Shown here: positions 16,361-25,903 of the stretch, in pieces
Layout of the letters: every line of letters starts with the position of its first letter
Position numbering within the stretch: the stretch's first letter is position 1
Source of the DNA: an uncultured Prevotellaceae bacterium
Lineage (GTDB): Bacteria; Bacteroidota; Bacteroidia; Bacteroidales; UBA3663
Direction of reading: 5' to 3'
Assembly: GCA_900319235.1 (NCBI GenBank)
Contig: ONNR01000010.1
Coordinates: forward strand, 88,840-152,839
Length of the DNA stretch: 64,000 bases
Position numbers and translations under genes: made by a program
The notes under the pieces: model-generated
The model's input: only the letters and a program-made list of their open reading frames with translations
The model's database searches: none
Told to the model about the DNA's origin: nothing

Positions 16361-19300
16361 ATGCAACGCACACTTTCCTCTTTGCTTGTCCTTCTGGTTT
16401 CGTGTTCACTTCTTGCTGCCCCCGTCACGATCACCAAGAAGGGTACGCAGCAGCGTTTCCCCGATGGGACGGTCATCGAACCGTGGTTCCTCGACACGAC
16501 AGCTCTTGTGCTGTCAGATCTCGGCACGGCTTATCGGCTGGACGACTATGGCATCATCAGTTCACCCTATCAGGTACAGACCGAGGCCATCCAGCAGCTC
16601 ATCGACCGCGCGGCAGCCGATGGGGGAGGTGTGATTGTGGTGCCCGAAGGAATATATAAGAGCGGTGCGCTTCATTTCCGGCAAGGTGTGAACCTCTACC
16701 TTTCGCGTGGAGCCATCCTTTTGGGCAGCGAGGACATCTACGACTTCCCCATCCAGATGACGCGCATCGAGGGCGAATGGTGCAAGTACTTCCCCGCCCT
16801 GATCAACGTGGAGAGCACCGATGGCTTTACGCTCTGCGGCGAGGGCACGGTGGATGGCAACGGTTCAACTTATTGGCGCAACTTTCGCCTACGCCGCCAA
16901 TGGAACCCCAAGTGTACGAACAAGGACGAGCAGCGTCCGCGTCTTCTTTATGCTGAATTTTCCAAAAACATCACCATCTCGGGTGTTACGCTCCAGAACT
17001 CTCCCTTTTGGACGAGCCACTTCTACAAGTGCGACCACGTCAAGATTCTGAACGTACGTTATTTCAGTCCCAATCATCCCATCGCCTCGGCCAGCACTGA
17101 CGGCATAGACCTCGATGCCACCAGTAACGTACTCATCAAGGGTTGTAGCATCACCGTGAACGACGATGCCATCTGCCTGAAGGGTGGCAAATACCCCGAT
17201 GCACCCGAACTCGAAGCCAATGGTCCCTGCGAGAATATCCTCGTCGAAGAGACTTCCTGGAACAGCAGCATCACCTGCGGCAGCGAGTGCCTCGGCGCCC
17301 GCAACCTGCTGGTGCGCAACTGCACCGTCAATGGTTCGAGCCACTTGCTCCAACTCAAGATGCGACCCGACACGCCGCAGCACTACCAGTATATCACCTA
17401 CGAGAATGTCAACGGCTATACACGCGACGTGCTTCGCGTGGCTTCATGGCGTCAGTTCTTCGACCTGAAGGGACGCACCGAGATGCCGCGTTCCTACGCT
17501 GACCATGTTACCTTCCGCAATTGTAACCTCGAAGCCAATCGTTTCACCAATGTCGTTGCCATGCCCGAAGAATATGATCTGACGGATTTCACTTTCAGCA
17601 ATCTTACAGTCACCTCTCCCGACACTTCGCTCAATCGTGCTGCCTTCAAGTCAGGGCTTGTTGAGCAGAATGTAACATATATTGTGGCTCCTCGTATGCA
17701 GTGGCCAGAGGTGACGAATCAGACCAAACCTTGGACACGATGGTGGTGGCTGGGTGCTGCCTACGACACGACCGATGTGCGTGTCGCTCTCCAACAATAT
17801 GCCGAAGCAGGTCTTGGTGGTCTTGAAGTTACCGATATTTATGGCGTACAGGGCGAGGAGGAACGCTACAAGGAGTTCCTATCTGACGAATGGGTTGACC
17901 TTTTCTGCTATACCCTCGATGAGGCCAAAAGCCGTGACCTCGGCATTGACCTGGCCAATGCTTCGGGATGGCCCTTTGGTGGCCCGTGGATTTTTGGCGA
18001 TTTGGCTTGCAAGACCAAGGTGCCGCGTGTGTGGCACGTGAAAGCTGGTGAGCGTTTCTCGGAGAAAGTTGTTTGCCATCAGGAGCCGATGATCAAGGGT
18101 TACAATGTGCCGGACATCAGCGAGGTGCAGTCACCTTTATACAAGAACACACAGCTTCAGCAGTGGGGTCTCGAACAACTGCGTTTCGAAAAGAATCTGC
18201 CGCTCATTGTTCTTACTGCCAATGGTCCCGATGGACAAGTCATCGACTTTACTTCGCAAGTTCAGCCTGATGGAACGCTTGACTGGGTGGCTCCAACTGT
18301 TACTAATACGTCGGTTGGCGAATCTTCGACTCAAAGCGACTGGATCCTTACCGCACTTTTCCTCGGCGATCATGGCAAACTCGTGGAACGTGCCGGCCCT
18401 GGAGGTGAAGGCGATGTAATGGATCACTTCTCGAGTGAGGCTTGCTTGTCTTTCCTCTCGAAATTCGATGAGGCCTTCAAGGGGCGTGACATCAGCTATC
18501 TGCGCTATTATTTCAACGATTCGTACGAGGTGGATGATGCGCGCGGTATGAGCGATTGGACTGCGAAGATGTTCGACGAGTTTGAACAGCGCATGGGTTA
18601 TGACCTGCGCCATCATCTGCCTGCCCTGTTGGGACAAGACACTCCCGAGATGAACAACCGCGTGACCTATGACTTCCGACAGGTTATCGAGGCACTCATC
18701 CTCGAAAAATATACTATGACGTGGAGCCAGTGGGCCAAGGATCGCGGTAAGGGAATACGCAACCAGGCGCATGGTTCGCCAGCCAACATCCTGGACCTTT
18801 ATGCTGTGGCCGATGTACCCGAAATCGAAGGTCGTGACCTCATCAGCATCAAAGCGGCGCCATCGGCTGCCCACCTCACAGGCAAGCGTCTCATCAGCAG
18901 CGAGAGTTGCACATGGCTCAACGAGCACTTCCTCGGCACTTTGGGCAATGCCAAGCAGGCTATCGACCTTTTCTTCCTCGGCGGTGTGAACCACATCTTT
19001 TATCACGGCACCTGTTTCTCGCCCGTTCGGGCAGAATGGCCTGGATGGATGTTCTACGCTGCTGCACATTTTGAACCAAACAATCCCTGGTGGGGCGATT
19101 TCCGGTACCTGAATGAATACGTCACACACACTCAGTCGTGGCTGCAGCAAGGTCGTGCTGATACCGACGTATTGGTGTATTACAATATCACCGACCTCCA
19201 GGCCACCTACGACGAGCGTCGGCCTTTGCGTCATTTTGCTGGTCTCGACCGCGAGATGCAGGAGAGCAACACGCGTCGTTGCATTGAGCAGCTCGACAAG

Positions 19301-20530
19301 TTAGGTTTCTGCTGGGATATGGTGAGCGATCGGCAGATCCTTCAACTTCAAGTTGACAAAGAGGGCAACCTGTATCCGAATACTCTGAATAATCCGAGTT
19401 CTCCGAAACCTCTGACTTCCTACAAGGCCATTCTCGTTCCTTATTCCCATCAATTGCCCTACGAGACCATCCTTCAACTTTATCGTCTTGCCGAATCGGG
19501 TGCAAAGGTAATCTTCGAACGCCAGTTGCCCGACGATGTGGCTGGGTTCAAGGATTTCGCCCAGCGGAATGCTGAGGTGCAGTCTTTGGCTCAAAAATAT
19601 GCCGATAGGGTAGAGGTGCTGGCCAATGTGTCGAAGTTAATGATCGAAGGTGCACGTCCAGAGACGAGCTTGTATGCCCAGCACTTGCTTTGTCATCGCC
19701 GCATTCTCGACGATGGCAGCGAAGTGTATTTTATTTCTAACCGAAGTGGTAGTGACTATGCTGGTACTATCAATCTCAAACCTGCAAGTTTGCACGACTG
19801 TGCTTCGATTTACAATCCGATGACGGCTGCTTTTGGCAAAGTGGATGTGAAGCGAACGGCTCTTTCCAACAACCTGTATCTTCAACTTGCCCAAGGTGAG
19901 GCACTCATCGTCCACCTCCATGACCAACGCTATTTGGGTGCGCCGAGTTATAGTTTTTATGCTCCTATGCCCAATGCCACCCAAAGCATCACGGGTCCTT
20001 GGCAACTCACCTTTGTCGAAGGCGGCCCCGTACTGCCTGCTTCTCGTACGCTCTCCAGCCTCGGTTCCTGGACTGAATTCGATGACCCCGATTGCAAGGC
20101 TTTTTCGGGTACCGCAGAATACTCTATCACTTTGCCTAACGTCGATCGGTCGGGTCGCGCCGTACAGTTATCCCTCGGCAAGGTCTGCAACAATGCTTCG
20201 GTTTATCTCAACGGACATTATGTGGGCACGGTGCTTCCTACTGGTTCATCGTTGTCTGACATTGCTGAAGGAACCAACTGCCTAATTATCCCCAACAACT
20301 ACTTCCGGGGCAACGACGTGCTTGCCATCCGTGTAGCCAACAGCATGGGCAACCGCATCGCAGACTTGGAACGTAAGGGTGTGCATTGGCAGAAATTCTA
20401 CAACATCAACGTGAGTCCACGTCGTCCTGAAAATCGCAGGAACGGAGTCTTCAGCGCTATCGATTGGGAGCCTCTTCCTTCCGGTTTACTGGGCCCTGTG
20501 ACGCTTACACCCTTGAAAATTGTTCAGTAA
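16361..20530 (+). CDS. GH28-GH106 fusion (rhamnogalacturonase plus alpha-L-rhamnosidase)
   Basis: A 1389-aa exported enzyme. Residues about 30-435 are a GH28 beta-helix: STDGIDLDATSNVLIKGCSI, VNDDAICLKGGKY, SITCGSECLGARN and LLQLKMRPD are the usual catalytic stretches, with GSE where polygalacturonases have GHG. From about residue 445 a GH106-like alpha-L-rhamnosidase begins (KPWTRWWWLGAAYD, GIDLANASGWPFGGPW, SSESCTWLNEHFLGTL, NHIFYHGTCFSP), ending in a beta-sandwich (FSGTAEYSITLPNVD, YLNGHYVGTVLP). The pair would cleave galacturonate-rhamnose and terminal rhamnose bonds of the RG-I backbone. The two modules are normally separate genes. A 5 x 9 bp repeat is inserted at 19375-19419. Confidence 0.88.
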   Translation: MQRTLSSLLVLLVSCSLLAAPVTITKKGTQQRFPDGTVIEPWFLDTTALVLSDLGTAYRLDDYGIISSPYQVQTEAIQQLIDRAAADGGGVIVVPEGIYKSGALHFRQGVNLYLSRGAILLGSEDIYDFPIQMTRIEGEWCKYFPALINVESTDGFTLCGEGTVDGNGSTYWRNFRLRRQWNPKCTNKDEQRPRLLYAEFSKNITISGVTLQNSPFWTSHFYKCDHVKILNVRYFSPNHPIASASTDGIDLDATSNVLIKGCSITVNDDAICLKGGKYPDAPELEANGPCENILVEETSWNSSITCGSECLGARNLLVRNCTVNGSSHLLQLKMRPDTPQHYQYITYENVNGYTRDVLRVASWRQFFDLKGRTEMPRSYADHVTFRNCNLEANRFTNVVAMPEEYDLTDFTFSNLTVTSPDTSLNRAAFKSGLVEQNVTYIVAPRMQWPEVTNQTKPWTRWWWLGAAYDTTDVRVALQQYAEAGLGGLEVTDIYGVQGEEERYKEFLSDEWVDLFCYTLDEAKSRDLGIDLANASGWPFGGPWIFGDLACKTKVPRVWHVKAGERFSEKVVCHQEPMIKGYNVPDISEVQSPLYKNTQLQQWGLEQLRFEKNLPLIVLTANGPDGQVIDFTSQVQPDGTLDWVAPTVTNTSVGESSTQSDWILTALFLGDHGKLVERAGPGGEGDVMDHFSSEACLSFLSKFDEAFKGRDISYLRYYFNDSYEVDDARGMSDWTAKMFDEFEQRMGYDLRHHLPALLGQDTPEMNNRVTYDFRQVIEALILEKYTMTWSQWAKDRGKGIRNQAHGSPANILDLYAVADVPEIEGRDLISIKAAPSAAHLTGKRLISSESCTWLNEHFLGTLGNAKQAIDLFFLGGVNHIFYHGTCFSPVRAEWPGWMFYAAAHFEPNNPWWGDFRYLNEYVTHTQSWLQQGRADTDVLVYYNITDLQATYDERRPLRHFAGLDREMQESNTRRCIEQLDKLGFCWDMVSDRQILQLQVDKEGNLYPNTLNNPSSPKPLTSYKAILVPYSHQLPYETILQLYRLAESGAKVIFERQLPDDVAGFKDFAQRNAEVQSLAQKYADRVEVLANVSKLMIEGARPETSLYAQHLLCHRRILDDGSEVYFISNRSGSDYAGTINLKPASLHDCASIYNPMTAAFGKVDVKRTALSNNLYLQLAQGEALIVHLHDQRYLGAPSYSFYAPMPNATQSITGPWQLTFVEGGPVLPASRTLSSLGSWTEFDDPDCKAFSGTAEYSITLPNVDRSGRAVQLSLGKVCNNASVYLNGHYVGTVLPTGSSLSDIAEGTNCLIIPNNYFRGNDVLAIRVANSMGNRIADLERKGVHWQKFYNINVSPRRPENRRNGVFSAIDWEPLPSGLLGPVTLTPLKIVQ
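19375..19419 (+). repeat. Short tandem repeat, 5 x 9 bp, inside the GH106 domain
   Basis: Units TCCGAATAC, TCTGAATAA, TCCGAGTTC, TCCGAAACC, TCTGACTTC. The frame is kept, and they encode a Pro/Asn/Ser-rich segment (PNTLNNPSSPKPLTS) just before YKAILVPYSH, where the family would be expected to have a short turn. Confidence 0.8.
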
Positions 20531-20583
20531 AACATAAATTTCGTCCAAAAATATACCAAATTATCCATTTTTTTGTACGGCAA

Positions 20584-20616
20584 TTTGCTAATGTATTAAT
20601 TTTTTCGTTATCTTTG
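20584..20616 (+). promoter_or_regulatory. Promoter of the first susC/susD pair
   Basis: TTTG at 20584-20587, 21-bp spacer, TATCTTTG at 20609-20616. The start codon lies 128 bp downstream, so the transcript has a long leader; no recognised riboswitch is seen in it. Confidence 0.8.
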
Positions 20617-20744
20617 CGCCTGATTATCATGCATCCTTTTAACGATTCATGGTTATCGATACACATACATGACGGTTTTTTAAGACTTACTGACGTATAT
20701 AAAATCTTACACATAATTAATTATTAACTTAACACACAATTCTG

Positions 20745-23700
20745 ATGAAAATCAAAGTTTGTCAAATGTGGTCACGCCTGGCCACTATGCTCTTTGTGAT
20801 GTTCTGTCTGTCGCTTGACGAACTCGGAGAACCTCTCCCCGGCGTCAATGTCGTTGTCAAAGGCACGACGAATGGTGCTACTACCGACCTCGATGGCAAT
20901 TTCTCCATCGCCAACGTAGCAGACAAGTCGGTGCTCGTTGTTTCATTCATCGGCTATACCACACAGGAGATTTCCGTGGGCAGCCGCAGCAATTTCCAGA
21001 TCAAGCTTGCTGAAGACGCAGAGATGCTCGAGGAGGTCGTAGCCATCGGTTACGGTACCGCCAAGAAGGGCTCCCTCACTGGTTCGGTGGCCAAGGTGAA
21101 TTCCGAGAAGCTCGGTGACCGACCCATCACGGATGTCGCTACCGCACTTCAGGGACAGATGGCAGGTGTCGAGATCCGTTCGACCTCTGGCCAGCCTGGC
21201 CAGGACACGCAGATTCGCGTGCGTGGTGCCGCTTCAATCCATGCCAACTCCGACCCGTTGTACGTGGTCGACGGTGTGGCTACCGACAACATCAACTCCA
21301 TCAACCCGAACGACATCGAGAGCATCGAAGTCCTCAAGGACGCCTCCTCATCGGCCATCTACGGTTCGCGTGGCGCCAACGGCGTAGTGCTCATCACCAC
21401 CAAGCACGGCAAGAGCGGCAAGGCCCGCGTTGAGTTCCACGGCACATGGGGCTGGCAGCAGATGGAGCGCAAGATCGACCTCGCTTCTCCCGAAGAGTGG
21501 ATTTGGATGAAGAAGTATGCCCTCAACCGCAGCTATGTACAGAAGTTCGGCAACCAGGGCGCTACCGCCAATGACGATTATGCTACCCGTCTTGCCATGA
21601 ACGGCGGCAAGTTCAGCAACCAGTACATGTACGATCCCCGTTGGGCCAACGGTGGCAAGGGACTTTCTGCTTCCGACGCCCAGGCCTACGCCTCTTCCTA
21701 TACTTCCAGCGACCTCACCACCGACCTGATGTACGTCGACTGGCAGGACGAGTTCTTCCGCATCGCCCCCAGCCAGAGCTACGAGCTCGCCGTGAGCGGC
21801 GGTGTTGATAACACCAGCTATCGCATCAGCGCCGGCTGGAACGACCAGGAAGGTATTGCCGTCAACACCGGCTACAAGCGCCTCACCCTTCGCGCCAATG
21901 TCGATTCGGAGGTCAACAAGTGGTTCAAGTACGGCATCTCGGTGGCTCCGACCATCTCCTGGCAGAGCCTGGGCGGTGGTGTCGACAACAAGGACGCCGA
22001 GACCCACCATGCCCTTTCGATGGTGCCTGTCGTTGAGTCGGTAGGCGGCCTTGCATCAGGATCCAACCCATATCCCATCTATACCTGGGCCAACTCTACC
22101 GTTTCTCCAGTCGAGAAGATGAAGCAGACCGACAACAACAAGGACGTGGTCCGCATCCTCAGTTCTGCTTATATGAAGTTCGACCTCACCCATGGCTTCA
22201 CTGCCAGCGTAACGGGTTCGTGGAACTTCTATGACTACGAGCAGCGCAATTTCGTTCCTTCTGATGTTGTCAACTCCTCGACCTGGAAGACCAATCCCGA
22301 GGGTTCAAACTCTGTGAACACACGTACCGATGCCCGCAACAACAAGTTCGCCATCGAGGCACTGTTGAACTACCATGGTGAATTCGGCAAGCACGACATC
22401 CAGGGCATGCTCGGTTGGGGTGACGAGGAGCAGCGCGGCTGGACCACCACCCTCAAGGCAACCGGATTCCCCAACAATGCCCTCGAGACCTTCAACACCT
22501 CGACTGCCACCACGATCAATACGGCTACTGCCGACATCTCCACCACGACCCGTCTCGTGTCGTTCTTCGGACGTGCACAGTATGACTACGACAGCCGTTA
22601 CCTCCTGACCGCATCTCTCCGTCGCGACGGTTCGTCGCTCTTCGGCAAGAATGCCAAGTGGGGCTGGTTCCCCGCCGTCAGCGGTGCATGGCGCATCAGC
22701 AACGAGGCCTTCTGGCCACAGGGCGCCGTGATGAACAACCTCAAGGTGCGTGCCAGCTGGGGTATGAACGGTAACAACTCCATCGCTTCGACTGCAGCCC
22801 TTGCCACCCTCGGCGTTGCCAACTACTCGTGGGCAGGAACTTCTTCGTCAGGCTATGCTGCCACCGCCGGTGCCAACCCTGACCTCGGCTGGGAGAAGAC
22901 CAACTCGTGGAACGTGGCTGTTGACATGGGCTTCCTCGACAACCGCATCAACCTCTCGCTCGACTATTACCAGAAGAAGACCACCGACCTGCTCTATCAG
23001 GTACAGGTGCCTGCAGTAATGGGCTACTCAAGTGCATGGGACAACATCGGAACCATCTCGAACAAGGGTCTTGAGGTTGAGATCAACTCGACCAATGTCC
23101 GCACCCGTGACTTCCAGTGGAACACCGTGCTCAACCTCGGCTTCAACAGCAACGAGGTGACCGAGCTCGCCGAAGGCCAGTCGGTATATACCGGTTTCTC
23201 CTCGACCCAGATATTGGAGGAGGGCCAGCCTATCAATGCCTTCTATCTCTACAAGACCATCGGCGTGTTCACTTCGCAGGCCGACCTCGACAAGTATCCT
23301 CACCTCAGCAACCAGATTGTCGGCGACTACATCTTCGAGGACTACAACGGCGACGGCAAGATCAACAGCGATGACCGCCAGATCTGCGGTTCTCCTTCGC
23401 CCAAGATGACCTGGGGTCTCACCAATACGTTCAAGTACAAGAACTTCGACCTCTCGATGCTCATCACAGGCCAGGCCGGCGGCAAGATCTACGGCCTCCT
23501 TGGCCGCGCCATCGACCGTACGGGCATGGGCCCTGCCGGCAACGTGATGAAGCGCTGGGTGAACGCCTTCTATGAGGAGGAGTACCTCGACAGCCAGATG
23601 AAGAGCACCTACAGCTGGGACGGCAAGACGCCTCTGCTCGTGGGCGGCACCAACTCCACGACCTATTATACCACCGACTGGCTCTACAGCTCGGACTTCG

Positions 23701-23936
23701 TGAAGATCAAGAACATCACCCTCGGCTGGAACGCTCCCGTCTCGAAACTGGGTCTTCAGAACCTTCGCATCTATGCATCGATCGAGAATGTCTTCTCGTG
23801 GGACGGATACGACTACTTCTCTGTCGAGTCGTCGAACTCCAGCACCAGCTCCACCAACGGCATCAGGGGTAACTACGACTACGGTGCCTATCCAAGCGCT
23901 CGCGTATATTCCATTGGTCTTAACGTGACATTCTAA
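20745..23936 (+). CDS. SusC/RagA-family TonB-linked outer-membrane transporter
   Basis: A 1063-aa transporter that should import oligosaccharides with its SusD partner. It has the carboxypeptidase-regulatory-like domain (LPGVNVVVKGTTNGATTDLD), the plug (EEVVAIGYGTAKKGSLTGSV, DPLYVVDGVATDNI) and a 22-strand barrel ending RVYSIGLNVTF. The N terminus is odd: the hydrophobic run ATMLFVMFCLSL passes straight into DELGEPLPG, whereas SusC proteins normally have a signal cleavage site and about ten residues of the first strand (ITGTVVD-like) between these. Compare the second SusC at 44765-47836, which has them. An in-frame deletion is the simplest reading. It is followed by susD after 108 bp. Confidence 0.93.
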   Translation: MKIKVCQMWSRLATMLFVMFCLSLDELGEPLPGVNVVVKGTTNGATTDLDGNFSIANVADKSVLVVSFIGYTTQEISVGSRSNFQIKLAEDAEMLEEVVAIGYGTAKKGSLTGSVAKVNSEKLGDRPITDVATALQGQMAGVEIRSTSGQPGQDTQIRVRGAASIHANSDPLYVVDGVATDNINSINPNDIESIEVLKDASSSAIYGSRGANGVVLITTKHGKSGKARVEFHGTWGWQQMERKIDLASPEEWIWMKKYALNRSYVQKFGNQGATANDDYATRLAMNGGKFSNQYMYDPRWANGGKGLSASDAQAYASSYTSSDLTTDLMYVDWQDEFFRIAPSQSYELAVSGGVDNTSYRISAGWNDQEGIAVNTGYKRLTLRANVDSEVNKWFKYGISVAPTISWQSLGGGVDNKDAETHHALSMVPVVESVGGLASGSNPYPIYTWANSTVSPVEKMKQTDNNKDVVRILSSAYMKFDLTHGFTASVTGSWNFYDYEQRNFVPSDVVNSSTWKTNPEGSNSVNTRTDARNNKFAIEALLNYHGEFGKHDIQGMLGWGDEEQRGWTTTLKATGFPNNALETFNTSTATTINTATADISTTTRLVSFFGRAQYDYDSRYLLTASLRRDGSSLFGKNAKWGWFPAVSGAWRISNEAFWPQGAVMNNLKVRASWGMNGNNSIASTAALATLGVANYSWAGTSSSGYAATAGANPDLGWEKTNSWNVAVDMGFLDNRINLSLDYYQKKTTDLLYQVQVPAVMGYSSAWDNIGTISNKGLEVEINSTNVRTRDFQWNTVLNLGFNSNEVTELAEGQSVYTGFSSTQILEEGQPINAFYLYKTIGVFTSQADLDKYPHLSNQIVGDYIFEDYNGDGKINSDDRQICGSPSPKMTWGLTNTFKYKNFDLSMLITGQAGGKIYGLLGRAIDRTGMGPAGNVMKRWVNAFYEEEYLDSQMKSTYSWDGKTPLLVGGTNSTTYYTTDWLYSSDFVKIKNITLGWNAPVSKLGLQNLRIYASIENVFSWDGYDYFSVESSNSSTSSTNGIRGNYDYGAYPSARVYSIGLNVTF

Positions 23937-23943
23937 AATAATA

Positions 23944-24031
23944 AGGTTAAGAAAGGTTCTGAAAGTTCAAAAGGTTTGAAAGGCTACTTTGACCCTTGAA
24001 CCATTCAGAACCGCTCAGAACCATTCAGAAC
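23944..24031. repeat. Short tandem repeats (about 10 bp) in inverted arms between susC and susD
   Basis: Left arm GGTTAAGAAA, GGTTCTGAAA, GTTCAAAA, GGTTTGAAA; right arm GAACCATTCA, GAACCGCTCA, GAACCATTCA, GAAC. GGTTCTGAAAGG of the left type is nearly the reverse complement of CCATTCAGAACC on the right, so the transcript can fold into a hairpin in the susC-susD gap. Confidence 0.85.
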
Positions 24032-24044
24032 AAATAATATAATT

Positions 24045-25676
24045 ATGAAGAAATATTTGCTGGCTTTGCCACTTGCAGCAGTCCTTGGCCTGACTGCCTG
24101 TGAGGATTACCTTGACGTGGCTCCGTCGAACACGTTGACCACCGACTCGTTCTGGGGCTCGCCCTACCAGGCCGAACAGGGTCTCAACGGCATCTATCAT
24201 GACCTGGTGCCCATGGCCTATCACACATATTACCTGGCCGACATCCCGTCGGACGAGACCTATGGCGAATGGGATACCGAGCGCACCTGGTCCACCCTCT
24301 GCGTGCATGACCACAACATCACTGCCCTCGACGAACTCAATGGCGCCTGGACCGACTATTACGAGGCCATCGCCCATGCCAACACTTTCCTTGAGAAGGT
24401 GCCCGCCATCACCGGATTCACCAGCGACGCCATCAAGAACCAGATGCTTGGCGAGGCATATTTCATCCGTGCCTACTGCTACTTCGACCTCGTGCGTTTC
24501 TTCGGCAACATCCCTCTCTTCGACCATACGCTGAGCCTCAATGAGGCATTGACGTTGGGCCAGAGCGCTCCCACCGAGGTCTACAAGCTGATCATCAGCG
24601 ACCTGGAGCAGGCCGAGTCTCTGCTCAACAATGCGCCTACTGACTTCCGTGGCAACGCCGTGGCAGGCAAGCCCACCCAGATTGCAGCCAAGGCTATGCT
24701 GGGTCGTGTATATCTCACCATGGCCACCCATCCCGACGTGAACGGCGGTGACAGCTACAAGCAGCTTGCCAAGGGCAAGTTCGCCGAGGTGCTTGCCTAT
24801 GCCGGAATTGGCGAGGGCAACACCACCGGCACCCCGTCCCGTTACTGGGCTGCCGATGCCAAGGAGTGGGCAGGAATGTTCCTCCACGAGAACGACAACA
24901 AGTACTTCATCTGGGAGCTCCAGTATGCCACCGACGCTGCCAAGACCCTGGGCAACACCGCCATCTTCGAGATGCAGCCCGAGGTGCGCTGCGATTCCTT
25001 CTATCCCGTCCGCATCTTCGGCAACAAGCTCTACGTGGCAGCCGACATCCTCGAGATGTACGGACACGACGGCACATCGAGCTTCGGTTCGGAGGGCAAC
25101 CACAACAAGGACAAGCGCGCTGACTGGACCGTCTGCTACCTCAACGGCAACGACCTCGTGAACGCCACTTCGGGCACGGGTTATTCAGGCGAACCCTTCT
25201 ACACCAAGTTCCTCGAGACCACGCCCAAGCGTGAGGCCTACGGCTACGAGGCCCTCACCCTGGGATACAACGACTACTACAAGGACGAGATCAACTTCCC
25301 CATCATCCGACTGGAGGACGTGATGCTGATGTACTGCGAGGTAGCTGGCTACAGCGCCTACACGCTCCATCTGCTCAACCTCATTCGTGAGCGTGCCACC
25401 GATGCAGTTACTGCTGCCGAGGCACAGGCCGACTGGGCTGGCGTAGTGAAGCGCGAGCGTCGCCTTGAGTTCACCCAGGAGGGCATCCGCTGGCACGACA
25501 TGGTTCGCAATGGTCAGATTGAGGAGTACAAGGCTATGCTCCAGAAGTACTACACCACCGACTATGCGCAGACCGCCATTGCCAACATCAGCAGCAAGTA
25601 CTATCGCTACGCCATTCCTCAGGACCAGATTAACATCAAGGATGGTCTGTATGTGCAGAATCCTGAGTACAAGTAA
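24045..25676 (+). CDS. SusD/RagB-family outer-membrane glycan-binding lipoprotein
   Basis: A 543-aa lipoprotein (lipobox LTAC, Cys19) that should cap the SusC transporter and bind the oligosaccharide at the cell surface. It shows the SusD pattern: EDYLDVAPSNTLTTDSFW at the N terminus, EAYFIRAYCYFDLVRFFGN of the TPR core, AAKAMLGRVYLTMA and the C-terminal RLEFTQEGIRWHDMVRNGQ. Length is normal. With the preceding susC and the upstream esterases, sulfatase and GH28-GH106 it completes a locus for rhamnogalacturonan-I. No dedicated regulator gene lies beside this locus. Confidence 0.95.
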   Translation: MKKYLLALPLAAVLGLTACEDYLDVAPSNTLTTDSFWGSPYQAEQGLNGIYHDLVPMAYHTYYLADIPSDETYGEWDTERTWSTLCVHDHNITALDELNGAWTDYYEAIAHANTFLEKVPAITGFTSDAIKNQMLGEAYFIRAYCYFDLVRFFGNIPLFDHTLSLNEALTLGQSAPTEVYKLIISDLEQAESLLNNAPTDFRGNAVAGKPTQIAAKAMLGRVYLTMATHPDVNGGDSYKQLAKGKFAEVLAYAGIGEGNTTGTPSRYWAADAKEWAGMFLHENDNKYFIWELQYATDAAKTLGNTAIFEMQPEVRCDSFYPVRIFGNKLYVAADILEMYGHDGTSSFGSEGNHNKDKRADWTVCYLNGNDLVNATSGTGYSGEPFYTKFLETTPKREAYGYEALTLGYNDYYKDEINFPIIRLEDVMLMYCEVAGYSAYTLHLLNLIRERATDAVTAAEAQADWAGVVKRERRLEFTQEGIRWHDMVRNGQIEEYKAMLQKYYTTDYAQTAIANISSKYYRYAIPQDQINIKDGLYVQNPEYK

Positions 25677-25720
25677 GGCTTGAAGAAGAGTCTTGATACC
25701 GGAATATCTATAATCTCTAT

Positions 25721-25764
25721 GACTGCCGACCAGGGGTTCCTTGCCCCGGTCGGCAGTCTTTTCT
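25721..25764 (+). terminator. Intrinsic terminator after susD
   Basis: GACTGCCGACC and GGTCGGCAGTC form an 11-bp stem, with GGGG/CCCC extending it inwards, followed by TTTTCT. Confidence 0.9.
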
Positions 25765-25769
25765 CCCAT

Positions 25770-25797
25770 TGTTAATTGTTAATTATTAATTGTTAAT
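25770..25797. repeat. AT-rich tandem repeat, 4 x 7 bp
   Basis: Units TGTTAAT, TGTTAAT, TATTAAT, TGTTAAT. A second set (AGTAAAT, TATTAAT, TGTTAAT, TGTTAAT) lies at 25871-25898 just before the manC start, flanking the promoter; the same motif recurs at 54845-54865. Confidence 0.8.
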
Positions 25798-25816
25798 TTA
25801 AATAATTGCCCCAAAA

Positions 25817-25848
25817 TTTGCCTATTTCCCAAAAACTTCCTATCTTTG
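25817..25848 (+). promoter_or_regulatory. Promoter of the mannose-1-phosphate guanylyltransferase gene
   Basis: TTTG at 25817-25820, 20-bp spacer, TATCTTTG at 25841-25848, 55 bp before the ATG. Confidence 0.8.
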
Positions 25849-25903
25849 CCGCGCAAACCCCATTGTTGATAGTAAATTATTAATTGTTAATTGTTAATTA
25901 TAT

